Shown: one piece after another, positions 17,176-27,020 of the stretch
How the letters are laid out: every line of letters starts with the position of its first letter
Numbering within the stretch: the first letter of the stretch is position 1
Assembly: GCA_963665545.2 (NCBI GenBank)
Contig: CAXXKZ010000017.1
Coordinates: 1 to 64,000, forward strand
DNA: 64,000 nucleotides
Reading direction: 5' to 3'
Source: G963665545 sp963665545
GTDB taxonomy: Bacteria > Pseudomonadota > Gammaproteobacteria > Xanthomonadales > SZUA-36
Notes under the pieces: generated by a model
Databases searched by the model: none
The model's input: the letters and a program-made list of their open reading frames with translations, nothing else
What the model was told of the DNA's origin: nothing
Program-made: the position numbers and the translations under genes

Positions 17176-18090
17176 CTATGAGCCCTGCAGCTTCAGACCC
17201 AGTTTCTGCGCCCCTTTGGTAGCAAACTTGCCGGTCTGCTCAAAGGCGCCCTGCAACTGCCGCATGCCGTCTTCGTTGGTAATGTCATCCCAGGCCGCGG
17301 CAATCCCTTCGGCCGTAACGTCGTCGGGCAGCAGGCTGAGACCTTCGGTCTCGAAACCGCGAAACACTGCAAAACTGCCACCGCCGGCGCCCAATACGGT
17401 TCGGCTGGGCGCGTCGGGGCCGGACAGGAACACCACCGCGGGGCTGACCCACTCAGGAGCAAGCAATTTGTACACTTCATCCGGCATCAGGCCAACCGTC
17501 ATCGCAGTGCCAGCCGTTGGCGCCAGACAATTCACCCGGATGTCGTATTTCGCCCCTTCCATGTGCAGCGTATTCATCAGCCCGACCATGGCCATTTTTG
17601 CGGCGCTATAGTTGGCCTGACCAAAGTTGCCATACAGGCCGCTGCTGGACGTCGTAAACACAATGCGCCCATGCGACTGATCCCGCATGATTTCCCACAC
17701 CGCCTTGGTGCAATGCACCGAGCCCATCAGGTGCACATCGATGACCAGTCGGAAGTCTTCCAGCGACATTTTCAGAAATGTCTTGTCGCGTAATATGCCG
17801 GCATTATTGATGAGGATATCAACGCGCCCCCACTGCGCCATCGTTTGCCCGACCATGTCCTCCACCTGAGCGGGGTCTGCCACATTGGCGCCATGTGCGA
17901 GCGCATCACCACCGGCGCTGCTGATTTCCTCAACGACCGACGCTGCATTGGCGGACTGACCGCTGGCGTCGCCCAGATCATTCACGACAATCCGCGCACC
18001 ACGCTGCGCCAAAGCCAGTGCGTGAGCGCGTCCAAGACCCTGGCCGCCGCCGGTTACGATGGCCACCTGGCCGTCCAGTCTGATACTCAT
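17176..18090 (-). CDS. Short-chain dehydrogenase/reductase (hydroxyacyl-CoA dehydrogenase-like)
   Basis: A 304-residue SDR. Cofactor motif TGGGQGLGRAHALALA, NNAG motif ILINNAG, catalytic Ser and Tyr-x-x-x-Lys in SSSGLYGNFGQANYSAAK. The length and the VVNDLGD segment resemble the dehydrogenase part of multifunctional beta-oxidation enzymes, which oxidise 3-hydroxyacyl-CoA. The MaoC-type hydratase just upstream would supply that intermediate. Confidence 0.9.
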   Translation of the reverse strand: MSIRLDGQVAIVTGGGQGLGRAHALALAQRGARIVVNDLGDASGQSANAASVVEEISSAGGDALAHGANVADPAQVEDMVGQTMAQWGRVDILINNAGILRDKTFLKMSLEDFRLVIDVHLMGSVHCTKAVWEIMRDQSHGRIVFTTSSSGLYGNFGQANYSAAKMAMVGLMNTLHMEGAKYDIRVNCLAPTAGTAMTVGLMPDEVYKLLAPEWVSPAVVFLSGPDAPSRTVLGAGGGSFAVFRGFETEGLSLLPDDVTAEGIAAAWDDITNEDGMRQLQGAFEQTGKFATKGAQKLGLKLQGS

Positions 18091-18117
18091 AAGTAAATCA
18101 CCTTTTTTGGTTAAGAA

Positions 18118-18576
18118 TTATTCAACAACGAACATACCCAGAACTTCGGCCACCAGGGCCGGCTTTTTCTCGTTTTCTATTTCGATGGTCACTGCGGTCT
18201 TGATCAGCCATTGGCCCATTTTGTTGGTCACCCGCAAGACTTTTTGGTGGCTGCGAATGCGCTGCCCGACCTTGACCGGACTGATGAAACGCACCTTGTC
18301 GGAGCCGTAATTGATCCCCATCACCATGCCTTCCGGAAGCATCGCATTCTGCTCATTTAGAAAAGAAATCAGGGAAAGCGTCAGGAAACCATGCGCGATC
18401 GTGCCGCCGAATGGCGTGTCTTTGGCCTTTTCAGGGTCACAATGGATGAACTGGTAATCGTTGGTTGCCTCGGCGAAGAGATTCACCCGTTGCTGGCTGA
18501 TTTCCAGCCACTCGGAGGGTTCAAGCTCTTGCCCTTCCAGACCGCGTAGTTCTTCTGTCGATATTGTGGTGACCAT
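18118..18576 (-). CDS. MaoC-family hydratase
   Basis: A 152-residue hot-dog fold hydratase of the MaoC type. The hydratase motif is intact: FAEATNDYQFIHCDPEKA with Asp and His, then GGTIAHGFLTLSL. These enzymes add water across enoyl-CoA (R-specific). Lies 27 bases upstream of the SDR gene on the same strand; together they would carry out hydration and oxidation of an acyl-CoA. Confidence 0.9.
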   Translation of the reverse strand: MVTTISTEELRGLEGQELEPSEWLEISQQRVNLFAEATNDYQFIHCDPEKAKDTPFGGTIAHGFLTLSLISFLNEQNAMLPEGMVMGINYGSDKVRFISPVKVGQRIRSHQKVLRVTNKMGQWLIKTAVTIEIENEKKPALVAEVLGMFVVE

Positions 18577-18641
18577 AATTCAATCCTGAGGGGTGCCGGC
18601 GCAATGTGGCTGAAGGAACGGCCATTCTACCCGAAGCGCGT

Positions 18642-19937
18642 TCAGTCGGCCGCAGTCGGCGCGGTATCCTTCTGCGCCGCCAGGTCGGCGTTGAGATGTC
18701 GCGAGGCCAGGTAGAATAGCAGTAGCGTCAGAGCACTGATGCAGGAAATGATTACCATCGCATAACGTAGTGAGTTATCGCCGTATTCCGGCTTCAGGCT
18801 GTCGCTGATCATGCCGGTCGACAGCGGCCCCATGCCCATACCGACTAAATTCAAAATGAAAAACAGAATCGCGGAGGTCAGGGCCCGCGCCCTTTGTGGC
18901 ACCAGCGTGTGCGATATCGCGATCAACGGGCCCAAATACACGGCTGAGGTGAAAACGGCTACGAAATAGATGGTCAGTGCCACGGTCGTGTCTTGCACCA
19001 GGAAGGCGGCAATGGCAGTAGGCCCCGCAATCACGCCACCCATAATGGGCACCCACAGATACCAGCGCTTGTCCTTGCCACCCAGTTTGTCGGCCAGCCA
19101 ACCGCCGCCGGCGGTGCCACCCATCCCTCCAAATCCGACCAGCAGTGCCAACACCACACCAATCTCGGCAGAGGACATGCCATGGGAGCGGGCCAGGAAC
19201 AGCGGCGCAAAATTACCGGTGCCGTAAAGCCCGAATGCCGTAACACCGCCGCCAAGCGCCAGGTAACGAAACGAACGCAATGCCCACAATCGCGGGGCCA
19301 GTTCACCGAGCTTGAGTTGTTCAATGCCGGCAATATTCTCTGACATGCCGCGAATGGGCTCCCGAACGGTGAAACGCACCACCAATGCCAGCAGGATTCC
19401 GGGCACGCCCACCACAAAGAACGCCACTCGCCAACCGAACGTCTGGTCGATCCAACCGCCCAGCAGGTAGCCGACCAATATGCCAAGGTAGATGCCTGTC
19501 GAATAAATGGAAATTGCAGTTCCGCGCCTCTCGGGTGGAAAGTAATCCGAGATCATCGAGTGCGAGGGTGGGCTGCCACCCGCTTCGCCGATTCCCACGC
19601 CCAGGCGGGCGGCGAGCAGATGCCAGAAGTTTTGCGCCATGCCCGACAGCGCCGTCATGCCGCTCCAGACCGTGAGGGCGAGCGCCACAATATTGCGGCG
19701 GTTGCCTCGATCTGCCCAGATGGCGATGGGAATGCCGGCGGTGACGTAAAACAATGCAAAAGCCAGGCCGCTCAGCCATCCCAATTGTGTATCGCTCAGG
19801 CCCAGCTCGGCGGCGATCGAACCCTGCAGGATGACCAGGATCTGGCGATCAATGAAATTGAAGGCATAGACCAGGGTAAGAACAAACAGGACGTAGTATC
19901 GGTATCTGTTTGCTGGCTTGTCTGGCTGCTGTGTCAC
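18642..19937 (-). CDS. MFS transporter, spinster-like
   Basis: A 431-residue major facilitator with 12 predicted membrane segments. It begins YYVLFVLTLVYAFNFIDRQI and has the MFS loop motif IAIWADRGNRRNIV and the spinster-type GIGEAGGSPPSHSMISDYFP. Probably imports or exports an organic acid, lipid or aromatic compound for the neighbouring enzymes (amidohydrolase upstream, MaoC and SDR downstream). Confidence 0.9.
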   Translation of the reverse strand: MTQQPDKPANRYRYYVLFVLTLVYAFNFIDRQILVILQGSIAAELGLSDTQLGWLSGLAFALFYVTAGIPIAIWADRGNRRNIVALALTVWSGMTALSGMAQNFWHLLAARLGVGIGEAGGSPPSHSMISDYFPPERRGTAISIYSTGIYLGILVGYLLGGWIDQTFGWRVAFFVVGVPGILLALVVRFTVREPIRGMSENIAGIEQLKLGELAPRLWALRSFRYLALGGGVTAFGLYGTGNFAPLFLARSHGMSSAEIGVVLALLVGFGGMGGTAGGGWLADKLGGKDKRWYLWVPIMGGVIAGPTAIAAFLVQDTTVALTIYFVAVFTSAVYLGPLIAISHTLVPQRARALTSAILFFILNLVGMGMGPLSTGMISDSLKPEYGDNSLRYAMVIISCISALTLLLFYLASRHLNADLAAQKDTAPTAAD

Positions 19938-19955
19938 CAGCGGACCTCCGGTTGA

Positions 19956-21578
19956 TCAGTATTTCTTCAGATCGCCGAGCTCTGCTTTTTGCGCTTCCAC
20001 CATCGCGGCCACATCGGCCAGCAGCTGTTTGGCGTCGTAAACGATACCGTCTTTGATGGTGTATTTCACACCACCCGCCCGTTCCGGCAGACCACTGTCG
20101 TCATTGAGCCGAACCGCGCCGGTACCGTAGAGCACTTTGAGGTTTTCCAGCGGATTGTCCTCAATGATGATCAGGTCAGCGAGCAGCCCAGGGCGCACCA
20201 GGCCAAATTCGATCTCCCTGCCCTTGGGATGGTGCAGCGCCTGCGCCCCGTACATCGTGGCCGAGCGGATGACTTCCAACGGGTGGAAGCCGGCCTCACG
20301 CAGCATTTCCATTTCCAGGATGGTGCCGAAGCCATACAGTTGGTAGATGAAGCCTGAATCGGAACCGACCGTCACGCGGCCGCCCTTGTTCTTATAGTCG
20401 TTGATAAATTGCATCCACACCTGATAGAAGTTCCGCCAGGCCACCTCGTCCTCAGCCGTCCAGTAAAACCAGTAGGCGCCGTGGCTTTCGCGGTTGGGTG
20501 TGTAGAAATCCCATTGGGTGGGCAGCGTATATGTCTCGTGCCAGTCGGCATTTCGAGCGCGCATCACATCGCGGCCGGCCGAGTAAATATTGAATGTCGG
20601 GTCCAGCGTGAAGTCCAACTCGAGAAACTCTTCCAGCAGGGCGTTCCACTTGTCCGAACCCCGCCCGGCAATCAGATTCCACTGCCGTGCGACCTGTCCG
20701 AAGCGATGCTGTTCATTGTTGTAATTCATATCGACGGGCCAGGGCTGGACGTCGTTGTTTTCATACATGGCCTCGAACAGACCGTAGTAGTGGGTGAGGG
20801 AACCCAGCCCAAGCCGGGCCGCATCCTGCGCGTTCATCTGGGCCACGCCCATCTGATCGAGATGCGCTGTGCTGCCGAGTCCGTGTTTCCGCGCCTCATC
20901 AAGCAGCGCCTCCATAATTGCGGGGTCGTGGGCACGCAGTTTCAGGCCGTCAATGCCTTCCTTCGCTGCATACCGCACCCACTGCCGGGCCCTTTCTGCC
21001 GTCAGAATCTGTTCATCCCGGTATTTGCTGCCGGCGCCCAGCGTGTGATAGGAAAAAATTCTCGGTGCCACAATCTCGTTATTGGCACTACGTTTTTTCT
21101 CGGACAGCGAAAAGTCCATTTCACCGCTGGGCACGCCACGAACGGTTGTGATGCCGTGGCCCAGCCACAGTTTGTAGGTGTATTCCGCTTCCGGCGCCTT
21201 GGAAGGCCCGCCGGTATGGGTGTGTATGTCAATGATGCCGGGCATGACATAAGCGCCGTGAGCGTCGATTTCCCGCGTGGCGTCTTTGGGCCGCCCTTTT
21301 TCTTTGATCGCCAGACCTGGGTAGCCCACCGACTCAATCTTGGCAATACGATTGCCTTCAATCACGATATCGACGGGGCCGATGGGTGGGGCTCCGCTGC
21401 CATCAATTACCGTTGCGCCGCGGATGATCAAGCGTTCAAAAGGTCCTTCACCTTCTCCCTCCTGGCGATCAGGCGCTGGGATCATTTTCGGCCCCTCGTC
21501 CTGGGCGAAAGATGGGTTGCTGAAGGCACCAGCGGCAAGGCTGAGCGACAGGGCAAGACGGAGAATGGGTCGGTTCAC
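19956..21578 (-). CDS. Secreted amidohydrolase (imidazolonepropionase-like)
   Basis: A protein of about 540 residues of the metal-dependent amidohydrolase superfamily. GTG 21578 is chosen because AAGGAG lies eight bases upstream and it starts directly at the signal peptide (NRPILRLALSLSLAAGAFSN); the longer frame to 21605 has neither. Metal ligands: HxH in GIIDIHTHTGG, His in TAHLDQMGV and SLTHYYGLF, and Asp in TVGSDSGFIYQ. It would hydrolyse a cyclic amide, ester or peptide-like bond outside the cytoplasm. Same direction as the MFS, MaoC and SDR genes. Confidence 0.9.
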   Translation of the reverse strand: MNRPILRLALSLSLAAGAFSNPSFAQDEGPKMIPAPDRQEGEGEGPFERLIIRGATVIDGSGAPPIGPVDIVIEGNRIAKIESVGYPGLAIKEKGRPKDATREIDAHGAYVMPGIIDIHTHTGGPSKAPEAEYTYKLWLGHGITTVRGVPSGEMDFSLSEKKRSANNEIVAPRIFSYHTLGAGSKYRDEQILTAERARQWVRYAAKEGIDGLKLRAHDPAIMEALLDEARKHGLGSTAHLDQMGVAQMNAQDAARLGLGSLTHYYGLFEAMYENNDVQPWPVDMNYNNEQHRFGQVARQWNLIAGRGSDKWNALLEEFLELDFTLDPTFNIYSAGRDVMRARNADWHETYTLPTQWDFYTPNRESHGAYWFYWTAEDEVAWRNFYQVWMQFINDYKNKGGRVTVGSDSGFIYQLYGFGTILEMEMLREAGFHPLEVIRSATMYGAQALHHPKGREIEFGLVRPGLLADLIIIEDNPLENLKVLYGTGAVRLNDDSGLPERAGGVKYTIKDGIVYDAKQLLADVAAMVEAQKAELGDLKKY

Positions 21579-21792
21579 AGCGAAAACTCCTTGATCATGG
21601 GGCACTCATCGCCGCCTGGCGGCAATACGTAGACGGATCACCTTATGGGGACGGAAGTATCTTTGCAATCCGCAACGATACCTGCGGCAACCGGGAAACC
21701 AATGATTTTTGAATGTGGGCCCGAAAGCCGTAATATGTCGTATTCGGCGCAGGCGGACATAAGCTGGGCGCCACCAACAGGAGAACAAATCC

Positions 21793-22689
21793 ATGATCAT
21801 TCGCAAGGCAAAATTCACCCTGATTACAAGCCTCATGCTGACACTGGCCGCACTGGTCGCGAATCCCGCCGCAGCACAGCAACCGGACTGGGACGCTGTT
21901 GAATTCACCACCACGGACCTGGGAGACGGCATTTATATGCTGCAGGGCATGGGTGGCAACCTGGGACTTTCTGTCGGTGAGGATGGCGTATTTCTGATCG
22001 ACGATGAATTCGCGCCGCTGACGCCCAAGGTCAGAGCCGCCATTGCCGCCATTACTGACAAAACCGTTGACTATGTGATCAATACCCACTGGCACGGCGA
22101 TCACACTGGCGGTAACGCCGCGATTGGCGAAAGTGGTGCGGTCATCGTGGCCCACGACAATGTGCGCCTGCGGATGGCCGCAGAGGGACCGCAACAATCT
22201 CCTGACGGGGCACTGCCGGTGATCACATTTTCCGAATCAACGACATTTCACTTCAATGGACACGAGATTCATGCCACGCATCCTGTTGCCGCGCATACTG
22301 ACGGCGATGCGGTCATTTATTTCCGTAACCTCAACCTGATCCATGCCGGAGACATCCTGTTCAATGGTCTGTATCCGTTTATCGATGTCGCATCGGGCGG
22401 TTCGGTGGAGGGCTATATCGCAGCGCTGGAGGCACTCGCCGGCATGGCCGGCCCGGATACCCGCATCATCGCCGGCCACGGCCCGATGGCCACAAAAGCG
22501 GACGTTGAAAGAAAAATCGCCATGCTCAAGGGCGCGAAAGTGCAGGTTGAGCAACTCATCAAGGCCGGCAAGACCCTGGAGGAAACCAAGGCGGCCGATC
22601 CATTGGCAGCCTGGAACGAGGAATGGACCTGGATGTTTATCAATGGCGAGCGAATGACTGAAATGCTTTATGGCGCGCTGTCGAATTAG
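21793..22689 (+). CDS. Secreted metallo-beta-lactamase-fold hydrolase
   Basis: A 298-residue MBL-fold protein with signal peptide (KFTLITSLMLTLAALVANPAAA). The dinuclear zinc motif is complete: NTHWHGDHTGG, a further His in HATHPVAAHTDGD, Asp in IHAGDILFNG and His in IIAGHGPM. It resembles quinoprotein-relay/SoxH-like or cyclase-type MBL proteins rather than true beta-lactamases. Divergent from the amidohydrolase with about 210 bases between them. Confidence 0.9.
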   Translation: MIIRKAKFTLITSLMLTLAALVANPAAAQQPDWDAVEFTTTDLGDGIYMLQGMGGNLGLSVGEDGVFLIDDEFAPLTPKVRAAIAAITDKTVDYVINTHWHGDHTGGNAAIGESGAVIVAHDNVRLRMAAEGPQQSPDGALPVITFSESTTFHFNGHEIHATHPVAAHTDGDAVIYFRNLNLIHAGDILFNGLYPFIDVASGGSVEGYIAALEALAGMAGPDTRIIAGHGPMATKADVERKIAMLKGAKVQVEQLIKAGKTLEETKAADPLAAWNEEWTWMFINGERMTEMLYGALSN

Positions 22690-22727
22690 TCTTCTGCATC
22701 GCAAACCGGATTGGACGGTTCGGCCCT

Positions 22728-24351
22728 TCAGTAAGGCATCAGCGTCAACTCTCCACGGATGAATTCGATACGATCGGATAGAAACTCCTTCAGGAGCAGC
22801 ACCTCCGCCGCGTGGCTGTCGTTTCGCGGCGGGTGGCTGGACCATCGCTCAAAGTTGCGTGCCGCGGCGGGCCCGATCTCCAGAGCCATTTCGTCAATCA
22901 TCGCGTGGAGTCTGGCCACCGACAGGGGGCCGTCCAGCACCTCCCAAAAGCGACTCCGATACCGCAGTCTAAACTCCGGAATTTCAAACAGCCGCCCCCA
23001 CCAACCCCATTTGAAGTAGTCCGTCCCGTCCGTGTCGGCCTGTTTCCACTCTCGCGCATCCCTGGCGCGGGCGTCGTAGGGGGTCCCCAATGAGCGATCA
23101 AAGTCCCAGATCGGGCCAGCGGCAAGCAATCCTTCTTTTTGCTTGTGGTAGTAAGCGCTGAAACGAAATGCATCTACATTCTTGGCAATGGCATTGAGGA
23201 TATTGTGGTCAATCCAGGCGTCCACATCGATGTACTGGTCGTAGCGAAGCCCGGTGTCAGGATCGCGAAAGTCGTCCGTGTCAATGGCCCGACGAAAGCC
23301 ATCAATGTAATTGCTCAAGTATTCGCGCTGCGGAGCTCGAACGGGATCCCGCATCACCCGAGCTTGGGGGTAAACGTACTCCAGGCCCTGGCCCCCGGCT
23401 CTGAAGTCGGGTGGGCCGTGGTCCACCCGAATGATGTAACCGCCGGAAAGCTCGGCGCCCATCAAGTCCTTCTGTTTCAATTTGGCGATAGCCACACGTT
23501 CAGCGCCGAGTTTTATCTTTTCCAGCACGACGTACACACCGACGTAGTGTTCTGCTCTTAGCTCCGCCCCCATGGTCAACGAGGTACAACTCCACAAATC
23601 GGTAACGGGAGGCTTGCCGGCCGATGGCGTGGCTCATACGGGAGGCCAGCGCGTCACGCATCAGTGAACGATCGAATTTGAGGGACGCAAGCAACACCCA
23701 ATCGGACTCGGCCGGCATACCGAGCAAGGGCAGGTCCACATCGTCGTCATTGGGCCCGCCCTGAAACTCGACGGCATACGACTTCTTGGGAGATCCACGC
23801 GAACTCCACCCTCGCGTGTGAACGCCGATGCGAGTCTGCAGATCCGCCGTGCCGAGCAGCCTTGCGCCCGCAGCCTTGCGCTCAAAAACCGCGAGCGCAG
23901 CCCGCGAGAATTCGTTTGAGTGATCATCAATTCGCCCCTGGCCAAGTGTGTGCAAGACCATCAGCGGCAGGTTGGACACCACATTGGCAATGTCGGTGGA
24001 GACACAGACATACGATTGACTGAGCACGACAGTTTCAGCGCCAACAGCGACCATGAGCACCCGAACTTCGATCGTAGCCGACAGCACCAGTGGCTCAATG
24101 TAAGGCGAGGATTGCACCGAAGGCAAACTGCCATCCAGAGTGTAGTACATCTTGGCGCCAGGCTCAACTGGGCGCAAACGGACTGTTTGCTCTCCAACGA
24201 AGGTGCCACCGGCAGGCGCATAGACGGCGCGTTCAAGCGCTGCCCCCTGCTCGACCTCGCCACCACAGCCGTGCAACAGTAGCGTGGCCAACAGGCACCA
24301 CAATACTGTCGCCCGACCCCCGCTCTCCTTGATTTCAATTCTATCGATCAT
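22728..24351 (-). pseudogene. CotH-like protein kinase, lipoprotein, frameshifted
   Basis: The two frames join into one CotH-family protein of about 540 residues. The N-part (from ATG 24351) has a lipoprotein signal (LLATLLLHGCGG), a chitobiase C-terminal-like domain (YYTLDGSLPS) and the start of the CotH kinase domain (TRGWSSRGSPKKSYAVEFQG, LLASLKFDRSLMRDALASRM). The C-part continues with EHYVGVYVVLEKIK, ILNAIAKNVDAFRFSAYYH and AAGPIWDFDRSLG, the kinase active-site end. The frame changes at about 23567-23571 inside a run of five C. CotH proteins are extracytoplasmic atypical kinases. One base restores the gene, so a sequencing error is possible. Confidence 0.82.
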
Positions 24352-24375
24352 CGGGCATGCCAGAATCAGCCTCAT

Positions 24376-24549
24376 ATGGCAAACAACTCGATCGAGGACA
24401 TGTTTTCCCGGGTGGATCATCTCAATCGTCTGAGTATAGGCAAAACAAACGCCAAGTTGTCGGATTTCCGCGAATATGGCCCGTACTCGGTGAACCTTCA
24501 TTGTCAGGGCCGGTGGTACCGACAGGGCATCGGCAAAGAAACCGCCTGA
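24376..24549 (+). CDS. Possible small protein, 57 residues
   Basis: An ATG-started frame of 57 codons (MANNSIEDMFSRVDHL... ending GIGKETA) in the 371-base gap between the CotH and TetR genes. It has balanced composition and no low-complexity, but no ribosome site is seen. No family is recognised. The rest of the gap (24550-24722) shows nothing I can name. Confidence 0.3.
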   Translation: MANNSIEDMFSRVDHLNRLSIGKTNAKLSDFREYGPYSVNLHCQGRWYRQGIGKETA

Positions 24550-24722
24550 GCGACGCCACTTTTCAACACCCTTTCTGTGCTATTGTGCCGAGGGTTGATG
24601 ACTCTCTAAATCAGCAATTTTTCGAGCAAATTTAGTGATGCTGCACAATGGAATTCTCGACGAAGCGTTGCCCACCGTCGGGGTGATTATTAGCGCAGTG
24701 CCGCTCAAAATAGAGGTGCAAC

Positions 24723-25316
24723 ATGATGCAAGCTGACTCCCTACACTCGGCACGTTATAGCGATGCCGTGCAAGCCGCCGCGGCGGTATTTTCAGAGCGT
24801 GGTTACCATGAGGCCACCACGCGGCAAATTGCAAAGAAGTTGAAGATTCGCCGGGGCAGTATTTACCATTACTTTGATTCCAAGGACGCTGCCCTCGAAG
24901 AGGTTTGCCGCACTGGCGTGGTCGAAATCCTGGTAGGTCTGGAAGCCATCCAAGCCACAGATCTTGCAGCGGATGAGAAAATTCACGCCGCTTTGGAAAA
25001 CCACCTGACCTACCTGTCTCAGCAACGGCATTTTGTCCGGGCGTGCTTGTTTTGCCGACAGAATTTGCCTTTTCAGTTGCAGGCTCGGGTGGAAAGCGCT
25101 TGTCAGCGATACGATGAGATCATCGAATCCATCTTCGAAGACGGGGTGCGCCAGGGCTGCTTTCGCGCTGAACTCGACTGCTTGATTGCCACACATTCGT
25201 TTTTCGCGCTGGTCAATGCTGCAGCGATTGACTACGACGTAACCAAAGAGCGCACGATCGAACAAATGACCGAGAGCCTGTCAGAAATTCTAATTAAGGG
25301 CTCCCAAGCTGGGTAA
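24723..25316 (+). CDS. TetR-family transcriptional regulator
   Basis: A 197-residue TetR protein. Residues 10-60 hold the DNA-binding domain (AAAVFSERGYHEATTRQIAK, then RGSIYHYFDSKDAALEEV); the rest is a helical ligand domain. AGAGG precedes ATG. It overlaps the start of the M28 peptidase gene and probably controls it. Confidence 0.92.
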   Translation: MMQADSLHSARYSDAVQAAAAVFSERGYHEATTRQIAKKLKIRRGSIYHYFDSKDAALEEVCRTGVVEILVGLEAIQATDLAADEKIHAALENHLTYLSQQRHFVRACLFCRQNLPFQLQARVESACQRYDEIIESIFEDGVRQGCFRAELDCLIATHSFFALVNAAAIDYDVTKERTIEQMTESLSEILIKGSQAG

Positions 25317-26996
25317 AGCTATTCCAACGCGGCTACTCGCAGGACTTGCCTGTACTGTATTGCTTTTCGCCTGCGCCAGTGATCCGAATGAAGCGCCTGG
25401 GAAAAGCACATCACAAGACGGACTTGATACTGCGCTCGCCTCTATTTCTCGCGACAATATACAGTCATCAATAGACTACCTGGCGGCCGATGAACGCCAG
25501 GGTCGTATGACCGGCACCCGGGGTTATGACGAGTCGGCTCAGTATGTAGCCGACCAGTTTGCCGCCATTGGTCTGGAGCCAGGCGGAACGGATGGATGGT
25601 TGCAACAGGTTTCTCGCTCATCACGCGAATGCTCGATATTGAAAACTCAGGCGTCAATTTGCACAAAAGCACAGGTGACGTGGACCTGGTATGGAAAAAA
25701 GACCTGATTATTTACGCTGACAAGTTGCGTGCAGAGAATCGAATTCGCGCCGAGGTGGTTTTCGTTGGCTTTGGCGTTCACGCGCCGGAGTTGGGCTATT
25801 CGGACTACGACGGAATCGACGTCAGTGGCAAGATTGTCGCAAGTTTCGTAGGGGCGCCCGCCACGTTCCCGTACACGGAACGAGCGCACTACTCATCTGG
25901 CAGGACCAAAGCAGCAGAATTGGCAAGTCGCGGCGCGATCGGTGAAATTGGGCTAATGAGCCGTCTGGAGGAAAAGCTATCCCCGTGGGAAGAATACACG
26001 CAAAACCTGGGCACCCAGCCGGACTTGTCCTGGATTGACGAGGGGGGTGAAGTCGCCGACTTTCATGCTGAGCTTCAGGGTGATGCGATGTTCAATCGAC
26101 ATAGCGCCGAGCAATTGTTCGAAGGATCGCCACTCAGTTTTGAAGCAGCCCTCGATGCGGCTGACGAGGCCCGACCCTCATCCACAGCTCTGGGGGTTGA
26201 AGTTACGATGTATCGCCAGGCTGAACATGAACGCATAACAAGTCCAAATGTTGTTGGTATTTTGCGCGGTAGTGATCCGGAACTATCAAAGGAGTATGTC
26301 GTTTATTCGTCACATCTCGATCACCTGGGAGTTGGCACACCGGTCGACGGCGACACCCTATACAACGGCATGTACGACAATGCACTGGGTGTGGCGGTGA
26401 CCATTGAGGCAGCCCGCGCTCTGGCCTCATTACCGGTGGCGCCGAAAAGATCGATCGTGTTCGTTGCTGTCACAGGTGAGGAACACGACCTGCTGGGTTC
26501 AGACTATTTCGCGCACTACCCAACCGTGCCGTCCTCAGCCATCGTTGCAAACGTGCATATCGACATGCCACTGGTCTTTTTTCCATTGGATACAGTCGTG
26601 GGTTATGGTGCCGAGCACTCATCTCTCGAAGGCCTCACCGCGAATGAGGCCAGGAAGGAAGGCTTCGAGTTAACTCCCGATCCTTATCCCGACGAGGTCT
26701 ATTTCATCCGCAGCGATCAATATTCCTTTGTTCGCCAGGGAATTCCTGCTGTTTACTTTGCAGAGGGCATAGGCTCCTCAGATCCAGCCGTGGACGGGCG
26801 CGCAGTGCAGGAGGAATTTTTTAACGTTCACTACCATCAGCCTTCGGATGATCTATCCCAACACATCGATTGGGAGACGGCATTGAGGTTCTCACGTGCC
26901 GCAATGCGCATTGGTGACCGCATAGCGATGGATGAACAACGTCCGAGCTGGAATGAGGGCGACTTCTTTGGTGAGAAGTTCGGCAATTCGCCCTAA
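25309..26996 (+). pseudogene. M28-family aminopeptidase, lipoprotein, frameshifted
   Basis: A zinc peptidase of the M28 family (about 560 residues), read in two frames. The N-part has a lipoprotein signal (LLAGLACTVLLFACAS); no ATG is available, and CTG 25309 with TAAGGG upstream, overlapping the TetR stop, is the best start. The frame shifts by one base near 25609-25625, after GTDGWLQQV. The C-part has every M28 zinc ligand: SSHLDHLGVG, MYDNALGVA, TGEEHDLLGSDYF, HIDMPLV and VHYHQPSDDL. Without the shift it would be an extracytoplasmic aminopeptidase. Confidence 0.85.
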
Positions 26997-27020
26997 GCCA
27001 CAGCCGACCCACAAATAATC

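Noticed and set aside
20409..21632. Plus-strand frame of 407 residues
   Set aside because: It lies antisense to the well-supported amidohydrolase gene and has no domain signature or ribosome site.
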